Assembly: GCF_017115085.1 (NCBI RefSeq)
Contig: NZ_JABXKJ010000083.1
Location: 1 to 41,891 of the forward strand
DNA from: Nostoc sp. NMS7
GTDB taxonomy: Bacteria > Cyanobacteriota > Cyanobacteriia > Cyanobacteriales > Nostocaceae
DNA: 41,891 bases
Reading direction: 5' to 3'
Shown piece after piece: positions 1 through 9,566 of this stretch. Each line of letters begins with the position of its first letter. Positions within the stretch are counted from its first letter, which is position 1. The position numbers and the translations under genes are program-made. The notes under the pieces were generated by a model. That model had not been told where the DNA came from. It made no database searches and saw only the letters and a list, made by a program, of their open reading frames with translations.

Positions 1-80
1 TTAATTTTATCAAACCCTTTCTACATAAGCTTTACGTCAAGTGTTTCTTGAAAGTTAAGAGGAGGTTTTACTAGGCTTTC

Positions 81-142
81 ACCTCTCCCTCTCCGACTCA
101 AAGAGGGAAAGACTTGAACTTTAGTTCAAGGCAGGGAGAGGT
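81..142. repeat. Nested inverted repeat (hairpin)
   Basis: A 10-bp arm ACCTCTCCCT at 81-90 pairs with AGGGAGAGGT at 133-142. A second palindrome, TTGAACTTTAGTTCAA, is nested at about 114-129. The inner hairpin plus following bases (GAACTTTAGTTC then AGGC-GG) resembles one hairpin inside the mobile-like element at 8217-8484, so the two may belong to one repeat family. No gene is visible here. Confidence 0.55.
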
Positions 143-160
143 TTGTCGAACTCACACTCA

Positions 161-244
161 GGAACGTGGACTAAATAAAATGCAAAACTTCATTGTCTCT
201 CTAGCTTCCCTCTCCTTTATAAGCAGAGGGATTGAGGGTGAGGT
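161..244. repeat. Interspersed repeat, copy 1
   Basis: About 84 bp that recur in inverted orientation at 10618-10702. Shared blocks are GGAACGTGGA, TAAATAAAAT, CTAGCTTCCCTCTCCT and GAGGGATTGAGG. The core contains an imperfect palindrome of CCCTCTCC and its complement. It is non-coding and most likely a dispersed repeat of this genome. Confidence 0.6.
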
Positions 245-404
245 AAAATTCGAATTGGTGTAATATACAACGTTGCATAATCTTGACTTTATATAATATT
301 TATTTCAAACGACTGTTGTGATTAAAAGCTGATTGGATGTAGAATTAACCCCAATTCCAATTTGTTTTATAAGCACAATAGTTTTTTGTTCAGAGGTTAC
401 TAAA

Positions 405-659
405 ATGCCTTTGTTTTTCTTGATACCACTGTGTACTGCTTTAGCCACTGGTTACTTATTTAAAAAGAGTACTGATGAAATTGCATATCTTGCAGGTGTA
501 TTTGCAGCTATTAGCTTGATTTTAAGTCTAGTATTAGCACCTTGGCAGATTCAGTTTGGATTTTTAATCACTGTCTTAATTATTACCAACAGACTTTTGC
601 AGGAAAATGAGTCCAAACAAACTGAAGCTGCACGAAAACAACCTACACAAATTAAATAA
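405..659 (+). CDS. Small hydrophobic membrane protein, unknown
   Basis: A protein of 84 residues that I do not recognise. The frame is open from position 333, but I chose the ATG at 405 because an AGAGG ribosome binding site lies about 8 bases upstream, while the upstream 24 codons have no such site. The protein is mostly hydrophobic. One segment covers about residues 1-18, and two closely spaced ones cover about 25-65. A short basic, glutamine-rich tail follows. It is likely an inner or thylakoid membrane protein with two or three spans. It stands alone between repeat DNA and a long gene-poor stretch, so context gives no function. Confidence 0.55.
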   Translation: MPLFFLIPLCTALATGYLFKKSTDEIAYLAGVFAAISLILSLVLAPWQIQFGFLITVLIITNRLLQENESKQTEAARKQPTQIK

Positions 660-1952
660 TACCAACTACCACGAACTAATTTTTTCTCAACTTTAAACTG
701 TGGGAAATTATCAGACACCTAACCCAGTAATGTCTTTAAAAACGGAACTTGGTAATTTTTTATGGGAAATTCTTCGCTGTGAGTATGGTATTGACCACTT
801 TAGACTCGCTTTTCAAATGCAACTGCAAGCTTATTGACTAAAAAGTGCTTCATAAATGTGCAAATTCTTAAAAATAAAAATTCATCTAGAGAAAGTTTCG
901 ATTTGATGAAGTTTCTGCTGAAGAATATTTTTGGTTAATGAAGTTTGGATGAAGTGTGGCGATATATTTGCAACAGGCTTTTATCGTGGTATTCTAGGAG
1001 GTGATTACATGTAACAATAAAGTTAAAGTAAATCTTTAGTGAAAATTATATGTAATTAAGAACAGTTAAGCCAAGATAATACTAAGTAATGTAAAAACAT
1101 CTCAAATCAGATGCAATCAACATTAACTCCGAGTTGAACAACCAATGCTAGTTTATATTAGCCCTTGTGTTGTCAAAACTCCCTGTGGACATTCAGTAAA
1201 ATTATCCAGAAACCTGTAAAGGAAAATACTGTAGACTGATTTATCTATAGTATGATTTCCGCAGACAAGCAGACTTCTGTTATTTCTTGTATTCCCATTT
1301 CCAAAAAAAGTACGTATACACACTCAATTTAAGTACAAACTTTTCTGAATCGGCTTAGTTACTAGCCGAGGTTACAGATATATCTGTGAGCCTAAAAATT
1401 CTGGCAGTCCATTTTTGTTCCCTCATCTCGAACTGTTGAATATGCGGGTCGAATCTGAGTTTAGTATCAGCAATGGCAAACTGCTCAACTTTGTGCAGAG
1501 CAAATTTGTGACAAAGCCCTCAACCTTAATTACATCTGTATCCACTATGACTTAGATATTGCGATCGCGCCAAAAGTAGTTTTGAAGCATAACTAGTTAA
1601 GACTGAACATTTCTGTAATTCACAGTTGGACAAAGGCTAAATTGATTATGCAAATTGCTAAACAATAAACTGGTTTCTCTGGTAGTATAACTCAGTAAAC
1701 TAATTGAGCCTACTCTACTCCGATCATATCGGACGCTGCCATAATACAGCTACTATCCTGGAAGCTATATATTATTTAGTTGCTAACTCTTAGACATGAG
1801 CTCCAACATAGTAGGCTTCCTAATTTTGTTGTCTATTTACTGAAGTGGAAGTCAAATTGCACAGAAGGTGTTACTGAGATTTTAAACGTTCAAAACAACG
1901 GGCTGTTTACTGTCCGCTTCATACCGACTATATCGATTGAGGCAAATATACT
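660..1952. other. Gene-poor stretch, 1.3 kb
   Basis: I see no convincing complete gene here. One open stretch without a start codon runs from 1465 to 1596 on the plus strand (44 codons, ending at TAG) and includes a HIP1-like GCGATCGCGCC near its end. Its translation, with AEQICDKALNLNYICIHYD in the middle, looks protein-like, and stops interrupt all frames just upstream, so it may be the tail of a decayed gene. I could not assign a family. The end of the stretch must hold the promoter of the cluster beginning at 1953. Confidence 0.4.
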
Positions 1953-2336
1953 ATGAAATCTATCTCACAAATTTCTCACTTTAAAATAACTCCTTATATC
2001 ATCCTGTTTATCAGTATTTTATTTAGTATTTCTGGGCAATTGCTGATGAAGCATACCATGAGCCATACAAATGAGGGACTATTTACTTGGGTATTTATTC
2101 AACAATTAACATTAGCTGTTAGTGTTTATTGCTTGGGAATAGTAAATTGGATATTGGCTCTGCGCTCTGTCAAATTGAGTATTGCTTATCCACTCACTAG
2201 TTTAAACTACGTCGGCATACTTTTTGGATCATACTACTTTTTTAATGAGGTAATTACACTAACTCGAATAGCAGGAGTCATCACTATTTTTCTGGGTGTT
2301 CTTTTAGTAGTTATTCCACTTAAAAAATCTCTATAA
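1953..2336 (+). CDS. SMR/EamA-type small membrane protein (ArnE/ArnF-like)
   Basis: A protein of 127 residues with four predicted membrane helices (about 12-32, 44-70, 75-98 and 102-124), the size and layout of small multidrug resistance and ArnE/ArnF-like proteins of the drug/metabolite transporter superfamily. Helix 1 carries the family-like GQLLMK stretch. The membrane glutamate that drives proton coupling in EmrE (Glu14) aligns with a serine, which argues against a drug antiporter. ArnE and ArnF form the flippase for undecaprenyl-phosphate aminoarabinose, and a similar role in moving a polyprenyl-linked sugar is my inference. A GAGG site sits about 10 bases before the ATG. It is the first gene of a cluster with a second SMR-like gene 36 bases downstream, an FAD enzyme and a GT2 glycosyltransferase. 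Confidence 0.7.
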   Translation: MKSISQISHFKITPYIILFISILFSISGQLLMKHTMSHTNEGLFTWVFIQQLTLAVSVYCLGIVNWILALRSVKLSIAYPLTSLNYVGILFGSYYFFNEVITLTRIAGVITIFLGVLLVVIPLKKSL

Positions 2337-2372
2337 ATTTTCTCTAGTTAATTCTACAAAAAGCATTGACAA

Positions 2373-2729
2373 ATGAACATCATTAGTTGGCTACTTTTAA
2401 TGGTTGTAGTTTTATTCGGAACAACAGCTAACGTATCACTCAAGTATGGACTTTACATTTCTAGCCCTACTAAGGGAGAAAGCACATCTCTCAAAAATCT
2501 ATTATTGTCTCGTTATTTTTTGATTTGGTTTATCTGTTATACATTTATGACTATGTTGTGGCTTTATGTATTGCAGACAATTCCTTTGAGTCAAGCATTT
2601 CCAGTTCTAGGATTAATGTATGCACTTATACCAATTGCTTCTCACTATCTTCTAAAAGAGCAGGTTATATTTAGCCAGTGGTTAGGAATTTCCATTATCA
2701 TAACTGGCGTAATCCTTGTTGGACATTAA
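2373..2729 (+). CDS. Second SMR/EamA-type small membrane protein (ArnE/ArnF-like)
   Basis: A protein of 118 residues with four predicted helices (about 4-27, 46-68, 70-90 and 96-117). It is paralogous in architecture to the gene just upstream. The EmrE-type glutamate is again absent from helix 1, where the alignable residue is glycine. The middle of the protein has SQAFPVLGLMYALIP, a pattern seen in EamA/DMT half-transporters. Two adjacent unequal SMR-like genes suggest a heterodimeric transporter, as for ArnE with ArnF. An FAD-dependent oxidoreductase starts 91 bases downstream and a DPMS-like glycosyltransferase follows. The substrate is unknown, and a polyprenyl-phosphate sugar is an inference from the neighbours. 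Confidence 0.7.
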   Translation: MNIISWLLLMVVVLFGTTANVSLKYGLYISSPTKGESTSLKNLLLSRYFLIWFICYTFMTMLWLYVLQTIPLSQAFPVLGLMYALIPIASHYLLKEQVIFSQWLGISIIITGVILVGH

Positions 2730-2820
2730 TAGCTTAATAGGCAAATAATCAAGTTATTAATATTAACAATCTCTGAATATAATTCTCTAAAACATCCTCA
2801 CAAAATCTAAATTTAATTTT

Positions 2821-4125
2821 ATGAATATAGGCATCATTGGCGGAGGCATAACTGGGCTAGTATTAGCCCAACGTCTTTCACATCAAGGACATACAGTCAC
2901 TGTCTTTGATAGCAACAAGCAGCTTGGTGGACTTACCACCTATCATGATTATGGGTTGTTTACCTGGGATCGTTTTTATCACGTTATCCTACCTTCTGAT
3001 ACTCATTTAATAAATTTTCTTAGAGATATTGGTCTTGGAGATAAACTACGTTGGCATCGAAGTTTAACAGGTTTCTATGACAATCAAAAATTTTATTCTA
3101 TCAGTAACACTATAGAATTTCTGCGCTTTCCTCTGTTTGGACTTATAGGTAAAATCAGATTAGCTTTTACTCTCTTGTATGGTTCACGCCTTAATAACTG
3201 GCGGCGCTTAGAGAAGATTTTAGTTGAAGATTGGCTATTGAAACTTGGGGGAAAACACACATACGAAAAGCTCTGGAAACCCTTGCTTTTATCAAAATTA
3301 GGAGAGAATTATAAGCGAATATCAGCAGTTTTTATCTGGGCTTATATTAAACGACTATTTTCAGCGCGGGATTCTTCATTAAATAAAGAACAACTTGGTT
3401 ATGTCTCAGGCGGTTACAAAACTGTTTTTGACCATATAGAAAAATTAATTTACGCAGCTGGAGGTGATATTCGCACAGGTGTGGCGGTAGAGTATATCGC
3501 ACCTCATCCAGAGGGTGGAATGTGGGTAGAATCTCAGGGAAAAAAAGAGCATTTTGATAAAGTCATTTTTACTGGGCCAGTTAATATTTTGCAACAGATT
3601 GCTGCCAATGAACTGGTGAAAGTTTCAGATACTGGTGAAACAGTAGAATATCTGGGTGTAATCTGCATGTTACTTATTACTCGCAAGGCTTTAGTTCCTT
3701 ATTACGTAGTAAATATTGCCGATAGAAATATTCCTTTTACTGGAGTTATCGGTATGAGCAACTTAGTTTCTTTGCAAGAGACAGCAGGATATCACATCAC
3801 ATTCCTACCAAAATATATACTTTCTACTGACTCGTTGTTAAAACAGCCAGATGATGAATTGCGCCAAATATTTTTCCAGGGTATCCGTTTGATGTTCCCA
3901 GAACTAAAAGCAGATGATATTGTCGCAGCACATATTAATCGAGCTATTAAAGTACAGCCCCTACAAGTTTTAGATTATTCAAGTCTTGTTCCGAAAGTGA
4001 GTACTGAAAACGATGATTTTTTCGTCGTCAATACCTCACAGTTGGTCAACAATAGCGTCAACAACAACGCAGTTGTACGACACGTCGATGAGTTTCTCCA
4101 AAAATCAAAATTACTGAATTATTGA
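2821..4125 (+). CDS. NAD(P)/FAD-dependent oxidoreductase (protoporphyrinogen oxidase/amine oxidase-like fold)
   Basis: A protein of 434 residues. It begins directly with a Rossmann beta-alpha-beta motif, IGIIGGGITGLVLAQRLS, with the acidic residue ending strand 2 in VFDSNKQLGGL. This is the FAD-binding signature of the amine oxidase, protoporphyrinogen oxidase and phytoene desaturase superfamily. The length fits that superfamily. No signal peptide or membrane helix is evident. The substrate cannot be read from sequence. It lies between two SMR-like membrane genes and a GT2 glycosyltransferase (45-base gap), so it may modify a lipid-linked or nucleotide sugar or a polyprenyl chain, which is inference. 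UDP-galactopyranose mutase-like chemistry is a further possibility but not supported by a specific motif. No strong ribosome binding site is seen before the ATG. Confidence 0.7.
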   Translation: MNIGIIGGGITGLVLAQRLSHQGHTVTVFDSNKQLGGLTTYHDYGLFTWDRFYHVILPSDTHLINFLRDIGLGDKLRWHRSLTGFYDNQKFYSISNTIEFLRFPLFGLIGKIRLAFTLLYGSRLNNWRRLEKILVEDWLLKLGGKHTYEKLWKPLLLSKLGENYKRISAVFIWAYIKRLFSARDSSLNKEQLGYVSGGYKTVFDHIEKLIYAAGGDIRTGVAVEYIAPHPEGGMWVESQGKKEHFDKVIFTGPVNILQQIAANELVKVSDTGETVEYLGVICMLLITRKALVPYYVVNIADRNIPFTGVIGMSNLVSLQETAGYHITFLPKYILSTDSLLKQPDDELRQIFFQGIRLMFPELKADDIVAAHINRAIKVQPLQVLDYSSLVPKVSTENDDFFVVNTSQLVNNSVNNNAVVRHVDEFLQKSKLLNY

Positions 4126-4170
4126 AATTTGATTAATGGTATTTTATTTTAAAAATCACACGAGGTTGTT

Positions 4171-4977
4171 ATGAGTCTTTTTGTTCTTCTACCCGCATAC
4201 AACGAGCAAGAATCAATTCGTCCCTTGTTCAAAAGATTTCAGACATTGCAGCAAATCTCTAATATGGACATAGAACTGATTCTTGTGGATGATGGCAGTA
4301 GTGATAAAACTGCTGAAACGGCTTTAGAAGAATCTCAATCACTGGGTATATTATTGAAATTAGTCCAACATCCCAAAAATGGTGGTTTAGGTCAAGCAAT
4401 TAAAACAGGTTTCAGGACTTTCTTAGAAATTTCTCAAGAAGGCGATTTTTTAGCGGCGATGGATTGCGACAATACTCAACCACCAGAACTATTAATCAAG
4501 ATGTATGACACCATGATAGCTGGTAGCTATGATATTGCGATCGCATCTAGATATCGAAAAGGCTCTAAAGTCATAGGCTTATCAAAATTTAGAGAGCTGA
4601 TGAGTTACGGAGCCAGCTGGCTTTTTAGAATTGCAGCCCGTGTACCAGGTGTAAGAGACTACACTTGTGGTTACAGGCTATATAACCGTACTTTCGTCAG
4701 TAAACTGGATATGTGTTATGGGGACAATCTATTTACTGAAAGTGGGTTTGCTTGCATGATAGATTTACTACTGAAAGCCAAAGTGCTAAAACCAAAAATC
4801 GCAGAAATTCCAATGGTTTTGAGATATGACCAAAAGCCAACTGCCAGCAAAATGAAAATTCTTAAAACTATTACTCGAACTCTAAAGCTCTTGTTTAAGA
4901 ATCTATCATCCACACCGCCAACTTTCAATCAGCAAGAAACAGCAAGAATTCCACTGAAAATAGGAAATCGTAAATAA
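4171..4977 (+). CDS. Family 2 glycosyltransferase, dolichol-phosphate mannosyltransferase-like
   Basis: A protein of 268 residues with the GT2 fold. LLPAYNEQESI at the N-terminus, LVDDGSSDKT near residue 40, and AMDCDNTQPPELL near residue 100 match the nucleotide-sugar and metal-binding motifs of dolichol/polyprenyl-phosphate mannosyltransferases. There, DAD-QHPPE is the usual form of the last motif and here it is DCDNTQPPE. No C-terminal membrane helices are evident, so this is the short soluble or peripheral type. Such enzymes move a sugar from a nucleotide donor to a polyprenyl phosphate at the cytoplasmic face. With the upstream SMR-like pair this resembles the ArnC plus ArnE/ArnF arrangement. 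A GAGG site lies before the ATG. Donor sugar unknown. Confidence 0.8.
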   Translation: MSLFVLLPAYNEQESIRPLFKRFQTLQQISNMDIELILVDDGSSDKTAETALEESQSLGILLKLVQHPKNGGLGQAIKTGFRTFLEISQEGDFLAAMDCDNTQPPELLIKMYDTMIAGSYDIAIASRYRKGSKVIGLSKFRELMSYGASWLFRIAARVPGVRDYTCGYRLYNRTFVSKLDMCYGDNLFTESGFACMIDLLLKAKVLKPKIAEIPMVLRYDQKPTASKMKILKTITRTLKLLFKNLSSTPPTFNQQETARIPLKIGNRK

Positions 4978-5195
4978 ACCTGAGAAGGATAGTTTGCTTA
5001 TTATCTGCGTCTAAAACATTACATCCAGTTTCGTTACTGACAATATTTCACTGATGCTTAAGGGAGAGTGAGTTTCCCAGGTGAGGAAACCCCTACTACT
5101 TAATTGCTGACTCTGGCTTTCGCTCATTTGTTAGACTGAACACACCAGGATTTTTCAGTCAAATCTCTGAATTACGCCAGCAGACGAGGCTACTC

Positions 5196-6668
5196 ATGCT
5201 TACAAGTACGCTACTTCTCTCGAATCAACTTCCGACCCTCCAATATTCCGCCACACCAGAGCGTTTCGATGAAACCTGGGAAGCCCCACTGGCTACCCTT
5301 CTGGGATTAGGACGCGCGGCTGGTGCGGACTTCATCGAATTATTTTTAGAGCGCCGCAACTATATTAGTTGTCTTGCAGAAGATGACTCCATCACGAGTA
5401 TTTCACCTAGTCTGTCTACAGGCGCGGGAGTCAGAGTATTTCGCGGCAAAGCTGACTGCTACGTTAGCACCAATGACCTTTCTTTTTCCGGTTTGAAAGC
5501 AGCCTTAGAAAAAGGTCTTTCTATCTTGGGATTGCAACTACCCACTCCGAAAGCTTTCATCCCAGAAATAAACTTGGAATTACTGAGAGATTACGCCACC
5601 AAAAGAGGTAAAGATGCATGGCTACCTGTGTGTAGCTCCATCCGAGAAATGGGAGAAGTCCTCCTTGATGGTACTGCCAACCTGAAGCAAAAAGCTAGCC
5701 ATGTCCAATCGCGCCGTGCTACCTATTTCCGGGATTGGCAAGAAGTTTTAATCGCCGCCAGTGATGGTACTTTTGCCCGTGACATTCGCCTTACACAGTC
5801 AGTCGGCTTTAACCTATTGTGTGCCGATGGTGCTAATCGTACCTCAATTGGCGATCGCGCGGGTAATACTAGCGATGCCAACTTCTTGAGAACTTGGGAT
5901 TCTCAACAAGCCGCCGAAAAAATCGCCGAATCTGCGGGAAAAATGCTCTACGCAGATTACGTAGAATCGGGTACTTACCCCATCATCATGGCCAATCACT
6001 TTGGCGGCGTAATCTTCCATGAAGCTTGCGGACACCTGCTAGAAACCACTCAAATTGAACGCAATACTACTCCCTTTGCTGACAAAAAAGGCGAAAAAAT
6101 TGCCCACGAAAGTTTGACAGCCTGGGATGAAGGGCGCTCTGAAAATGCCTTCGGGACTATTGATATGGATGACGAAGGTATGCCCGCTCAAAGAACCCTA
6201 TTAATTGAAAAAGGCGTTCTGAAAAACTTCTTAGCAGATAGAACAGGTTCTGCACGCACCGGACACCCCAGAACTGGAAGTGGACGCCGCCAAAATTATA
6301 CCTTTGCTGCTGCTAGCCGGATGCGTAATACTTATATTGATTCTGGCGAATACACCGTTGATGAATTATTTGCCTCTGTTGATAAAGGTATTTACTGTAA
6401 AAAGATGGGTGGTGGTAGCGTTGGTGCTACAGGGCAATTTAACTTTAGTGTTGATGAAGCTTATTTGATTGAAAATGGCAAAATCACCAAACCGTTAAAG
6501 GGAGCAATTCTTATCGGTGAAGCGAAGGAAATTATGAACAAAATTTCCATGTGTTCTCAAGATTTGGAACTTGCACCAGGTTTTTGTGGCTCTGTCAGTG
6601 GCAGTATTTACACCACAGTTGGACAACCCCACATCAAGGTTGATTCTATTACCGTCGGGGGAAGATAA
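5196..6668 (+). CDS. tldD: TldD family metalloprotease subunit
   Basis: A protein of 490 residues, normal length for TldD. It contains the zinc-binding HExxxH motif as HEACGH (His275, Glu276, His280), and the conserved C-terminal region with [20 protein letters not shown]. TldD with PmbA/TldE forms a heteromeric metalloprotease. In bacteria it matures ribosomally made peptides and degrades unfolded peptides and the CcdA antitoxin. The ATG at 5196 is preceded by GACGAGG. The partner gene pmbA follows after about 140 bases on the same strand, so the two are probably co-expressed. No precursor peptide gene was recognised nearby. Confidence 0.92.
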   Translation: MLTSTLLLSNQLPTLQYSATPERFDETWEAPLATLLGLGRAAGADFIELFLERRNYISCLAEDDSITSISPSLSTGAGVRVFRGKADCYVSTNDLSFSGLKAALEKGLSILGLQLPTPKAFIPEINLELLRDYATKRGKDAWLPVCSSIREMGEVLLDGTANLKQKASHVQSRRATYFRDWQEVLIAASDGTFARDIRLTQSVGFNLLCADGANRTSIGDRAGNTSDANFLRTWDSQQAAEKIAESAGKMLYADYVESGTYPIIMANHFGGVIFHEACGHLLETTQIERNTTPFADKKGEKIAHESLTAWDEGRSENAFGTIDMDDEGMPAQRTLLIEKGVLKNFLADRTGSARTGHPRTGSGRRQNYTFAAASRMRNTYIDSGEYTVDELFASVDKGIYCKKMGGGSVGATGQFNFSVDEAYLIENGKITKPLKGAILIGEAKEIMNKISMCSQDLELAPGFCGSVSGSIYTTVGQPHIKVDSITVGGR

Positions 6669-6807
6669 CCTCATCAACTTCCAGGTTCCACCTGGAAACG
6701 GCTTTTTCGTGGCTCTGCCACTATTTTATTTAGCAAGCAGAAGCCTTCCATTATTACACTCCCAGCCTGAAGCAGGGAGTAAGAAAATCCCAAATTAAAA
6801 ATTGACT

Positions 6808-8148
6808 ATGCCGAATATCAATGAGATTGCAAATTCCGCCAAGGACAATGCTGATAAGCTTGGTATTAAGAAATTTGACATTTATGGCTCAACAGTAGAT
6901 GATACTAGCGTGCAAGTAGACCAAGGTGAGCCAAAACAAGTCAAAGCTTCAAATCGCTCTGGTGTTACTGTTCGTGTCTGGAATGAAGAGAATACAATGG
7001 GTGTCACCAGCACCACAGATGTAGATTCCAAGGGACTGGAATTAGCTTTGAAAACTGCCTACGAAGCCAGTTTCTTTGGTGTTAAAGAAAATGTCCCTGA
7101 TTTTAGTCCAGAAGCTACTGTTTCGATTCCAAATAAACCTCAGGATAAGACACCGCAAGCACCTGTTGCTGAACTCATAGAAAGATTGTTAGTAGCTGAA
7201 AAAGAATTACTGGCAGCTCATCCAGCAATTAAAGGTGTGCCTTATAATGGGCTATCGCAAAGAGATATTGACAGGTTTTATCTAAATAGTGACGGTGCAG
7301 TGAGAAATGAATCTCATTCCTTAGCATCAGTTTATCTTTACACCAAAACGGACGAAGAAGGGAAAAAACCACGCAGTGCAGGCGCTTTTAGAATCAACCA
7401 AAGTTTAGATAATCTAGACATTAATGGTTGCATCAAAGAAACCGCCGATAAAACTATCAGTCACTTGAACTATGAAAAAATCAAGACTGGTAAATATCGA
7501 GTTGTTTTCTCTGCGGAAGCTTTCTTAAGTCTGTTGGGTGCTTTTTCAAACTTATTTAACGCCCAAAGTATTTTGGACAATCAAAGCCTATCTACTCCTG
7601 ATGATTTAGGTAAGCAAATTGCTTCTCCTCTACTTTCAGTTTTTGATGATGCACTGCACCCAGCTAACGTAGGTGCAGAAAGTTTTGATGGTGAAGGAAC
7701 TCCTACTCGTCAGATTTCGCTGATTGAAAATGGTGTTTTAACAAGCTTTCTCCACAGTGCAGGCACTGCTAAAAGGTTAAATGCCCAGCCCACAGGTAAT
7801 GCTAGTATTGGTGCAAAAGTCAGTGTTAGTCCCAATTTTTATCACGTTTTTACAACAGCAACTTCTGAGCAGGAGTTGAGCTTAGAAACTGCTGAAAATG
7901 TGATTTTTATCGATGATTTACAAGCTCTCCATGCCGGAGTTAAATCTTTACAAGGTTCGTTTTCTTTGCCGTTTGATGGGTGGCTAGTTAATCAGGGTGT
8001 CAGGACGAGTATTGAGTCAGCAACTGTTGCTGGCGATTTCTTGGAACTCTTAAAGTCAATTATTTATGTAGAAAAAGAGCCAGAGTTAACGCCAGGGGGA
8101 GTCTGTCCCAAAATCTGGGTTAATGAACTGTCGATTACTGGTGAATAA
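6808..8148 (+). CDS. pmbA: PmbA/TldE family protein
   Basis: A protein of 446 residues from the ATG at 6808. A TTG two codons earlier is in frame but has no better ribosome site. It has the PmbA/TldE layout: an N-terminal domain with VQVDQGEPKQ, a middle domain, and a C-terminal barrel region with GEGTPTRQISLIENGVLTS, GNASIGAKVS and ESATVAGDFLELLKSI. Like other TldE subunits it lacks the HExxxH zinc motif carried by the partner. It forms the heterodimeric protease with the upstream tldD product. The 138-base gap between them contains a small palindrome near CCAGGTTCCACCTGG. A 27-bp piece of its 3' end is duplicated 2.7 kb downstream at 10882-10908. Confidence 0.9.
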   Translation: MPNINEIANSAKDNADKLGIKKFDIYGSTVDDTSVQVDQGEPKQVKASNRSGVTVRVWNEENTMGVTSTTDVDSKGLELALKTAYEASFFGVKENVPDFSPEATVSIPNKPQDKTPQAPVAELIERLLVAEKELLAAHPAIKGVPYNGLSQRDIDRFYLNSDGAVRNESHSLASVYLYTKTDEEGKKPRSAGAFRINQSLDNLDINGCIKETADKTISHLNYEKIKTGKYRVVFSAEAFLSLLGAFSNLFNAQSILDNQSLSTPDDLGKQIASPLLSVFDDALHPANVGAESFDGEGTPTRQISLIENGVLTSFLHSAGTAKRLNAQPTGNASIGAKVSVSPNFYHVFTTATSEQELSLETAENVIFIDDLQALHAGVKSLQGSFSLPFDGWLVNQGVRTSIESATVAGDFLELLKSIIYVEKEPELTPGGVCPKIWVNELSITGE

Positions 8149-8216
8149 AACTTAGTATTTGGGCAATACCTACCATGATAAAATAGTGGGTATTTCCCAT
8201 GCTATATAACGATTCC

Positions 8217-8484
8217 GAGTAGGGGCAATTCATGTAGCTTTAGCTGACCGCAGGGTACATACGTGTCAACTTAACGTAAAAGTTATGTCCCGCAAGGAAC
8301 TGAAGTTCCTTGCTAATAGCTCAAGTCATCTCAAGATGACTAAATAATCTGAAAAATCTTTAGTCTACTTGAGTAGACTTTAGCTAAAAGCCAAAGAACT
8401 TTAGTTCCAGGCGGGTGATGAAGCCAACAGTTAAGCTATTTCTAGCTTAAGTTGACACCAATGCGCAGGGTATTGCCCCTACTC
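8217..8484. mobile_element. MITE-like element with tandem tetraloop hairpins
   Basis: A 268-bp non-coding element bounded by a perfect 13-bp inverted repeat, GAGTAGGGGCAAT at 8217-8229 and its complement at 8472-8484. A second inverted pair, GTGTCAACTTAA at 8263-8274 and 8447-8458, is nested inside. Between them lie five consecutive hairpins with four-base loops: 8292-8313 (9-bp stem, loop TGAA), 8324-8341 (7-bp, TCAA), 8362-8379 (7-bp, TTGA), 8396-8407 (4-bp core, TTTA) and 8431-8450 (8-bp, TTTC). No open frame is present. I infer a non-autonomous mobile element or a structured RNA locus. No clear target-site duplication was found. Confidence 0.65.
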
Positions 8485-8504
8485 AGGTAGGAAATGCCAT
8501 ATTT

Positions 8505-9497
8505 TTAGTCGTTAATTGTTCCATCAGGCATTACCGCCCCACGCAAATCTGCACCCGTAAGATTTGTACTACTCATTTCTGCTCTGATTAGATTTGCCTT
8601 ACTTAAATTGGCACCAGTTAAGTCTGTCCTCGCAAGATAGGCATCAACCAAGTCTGCTTCAGTCAGGTTAGCCCCACGCAGGTTAGCCCGACTTAAATCA
8701 ACTCTATTTAGCCTTGCAAAACTCAGGTTTGCTCCACTCATCTGGCATCTAGTCAGTTTAGCATCTGGCATAATTGCACCATATAAGTTAACACCTGTAA
8801 GTTCGGCATCTATCAGATTTGACCGTTCCAGTCTAGCGTTCATCAGGTTAGCATCTTTCAAATTGGCACCCCCGATGTTAGTATCTGCCAGAGATGCATT
8901 ATACAAAATCGCTTCACTCAGGTTGGCACCACTCAAATCGGCATAACGTAGCGTTGCCTCGCTCAAGTTAGCACCACTCAGATTAACTTTAGATAAGTCT
9001 ACACCAGTTAAATCAGCGCCTCGCAGGTCAGCCTTATGGAGGTTAGCACCCCGTAGACTAGCAGAGTACATTCTTTTCTCTTCTCGCAGGTTAGCACCAC
9101 GCAGACAGGCACCGGTTAAATTTGCACCACTCAAATCTGCACCACGCAAATCGGCATTCATCAAGTTAGTATCGAGCATATACGCCAAAGTTAAATTGGC
9201 ATTACGCAAATCAGCACCCTGCAAAGTTGCACCATGTAAATTAGCATCGTGCAAGTTGGCACTGATTAAACTTGCCTGATTTAGATTCGCGCCACTTAGC
9301 TTTGTACAAACTAGATTTGCCTTATTCAGAATTCCCCGATTTAGATAGCTAAAAATTAGGATGGCATTACGCAAATCTGCCTTATTCAAATCTATACCAA
9401 TCAAGTCTGCACCAAACAAATTTACCCCATTTAAGTTTGCCTCAATAAATTTGGTTTCTCCATTTACATATCGCGTCAAAAGTTCATTGGCATCCAT
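8505..9497 (-). CDS. Pentapeptide-repeat protein
   Basis: A protein of 330 residues, almost wholly built of A(D/N)LXX pentapeptide repeats such as ADLRGADLSGANLTGA, which fold into a right-handed quadrilateral beta helix. The N-terminal MDANELLTRYVNGE is a common opening for cyanobacterial members. I chose the ATG at 9497 because AGGAA lies about 6 bases before it. The frame stays open 20 codons further upstream (to 9557) but without such a site. The repeat run is briefly broken near REEKRMYSASLRGANL. No signal peptide or membrane segment is seen, so it is probably cytosolic. The biochemical role of most such proteins is unknown. It lies 69 bases downstream of an unrecognised gene on the same strand and is probably co-transcribed with it. 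Confidence 0.88.
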   Translation of the reverse strand: MDANELLTRYVNGETKFIEANLNGVNLFGADLIGIDLNKADLRNAILIFSYLNRGILNKANLVCTKLSGANLNQASLISANLHDANLHGATLQGADLRNANLTLAYMLDTNLMNADLRGADLSGANLTGACLRGANLREEKRMYSASLRGANLHKADLRGADLTGVDLSKVNLSGANLSEATLRYADLSGANLSEAILYNASLADTNIGGANLKDANLMNARLERSNLIDAELTGVNLYGAIMPDAKLTRCQMSGANLSFARLNRVDLSRANLRGANLTEADLVDAYLARTDLTGANLSKANLIRAEMSSTNLTGADLRGAVMPDGTIND

Positions 9498-9566
9498 ATT
9501 TTTCCTATTTAAATTCTCACAATCTTTCCAAATTTTCCCAGGTTCAACAATGGTCAAAAATTGCGA

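Noticed and set aside
1953..2729. EmrE-type drug efflux pair
   Set aside because: Both proteins lack the essential membrane glutamate, and their neighbours suggest lipid-linked sugar transport.
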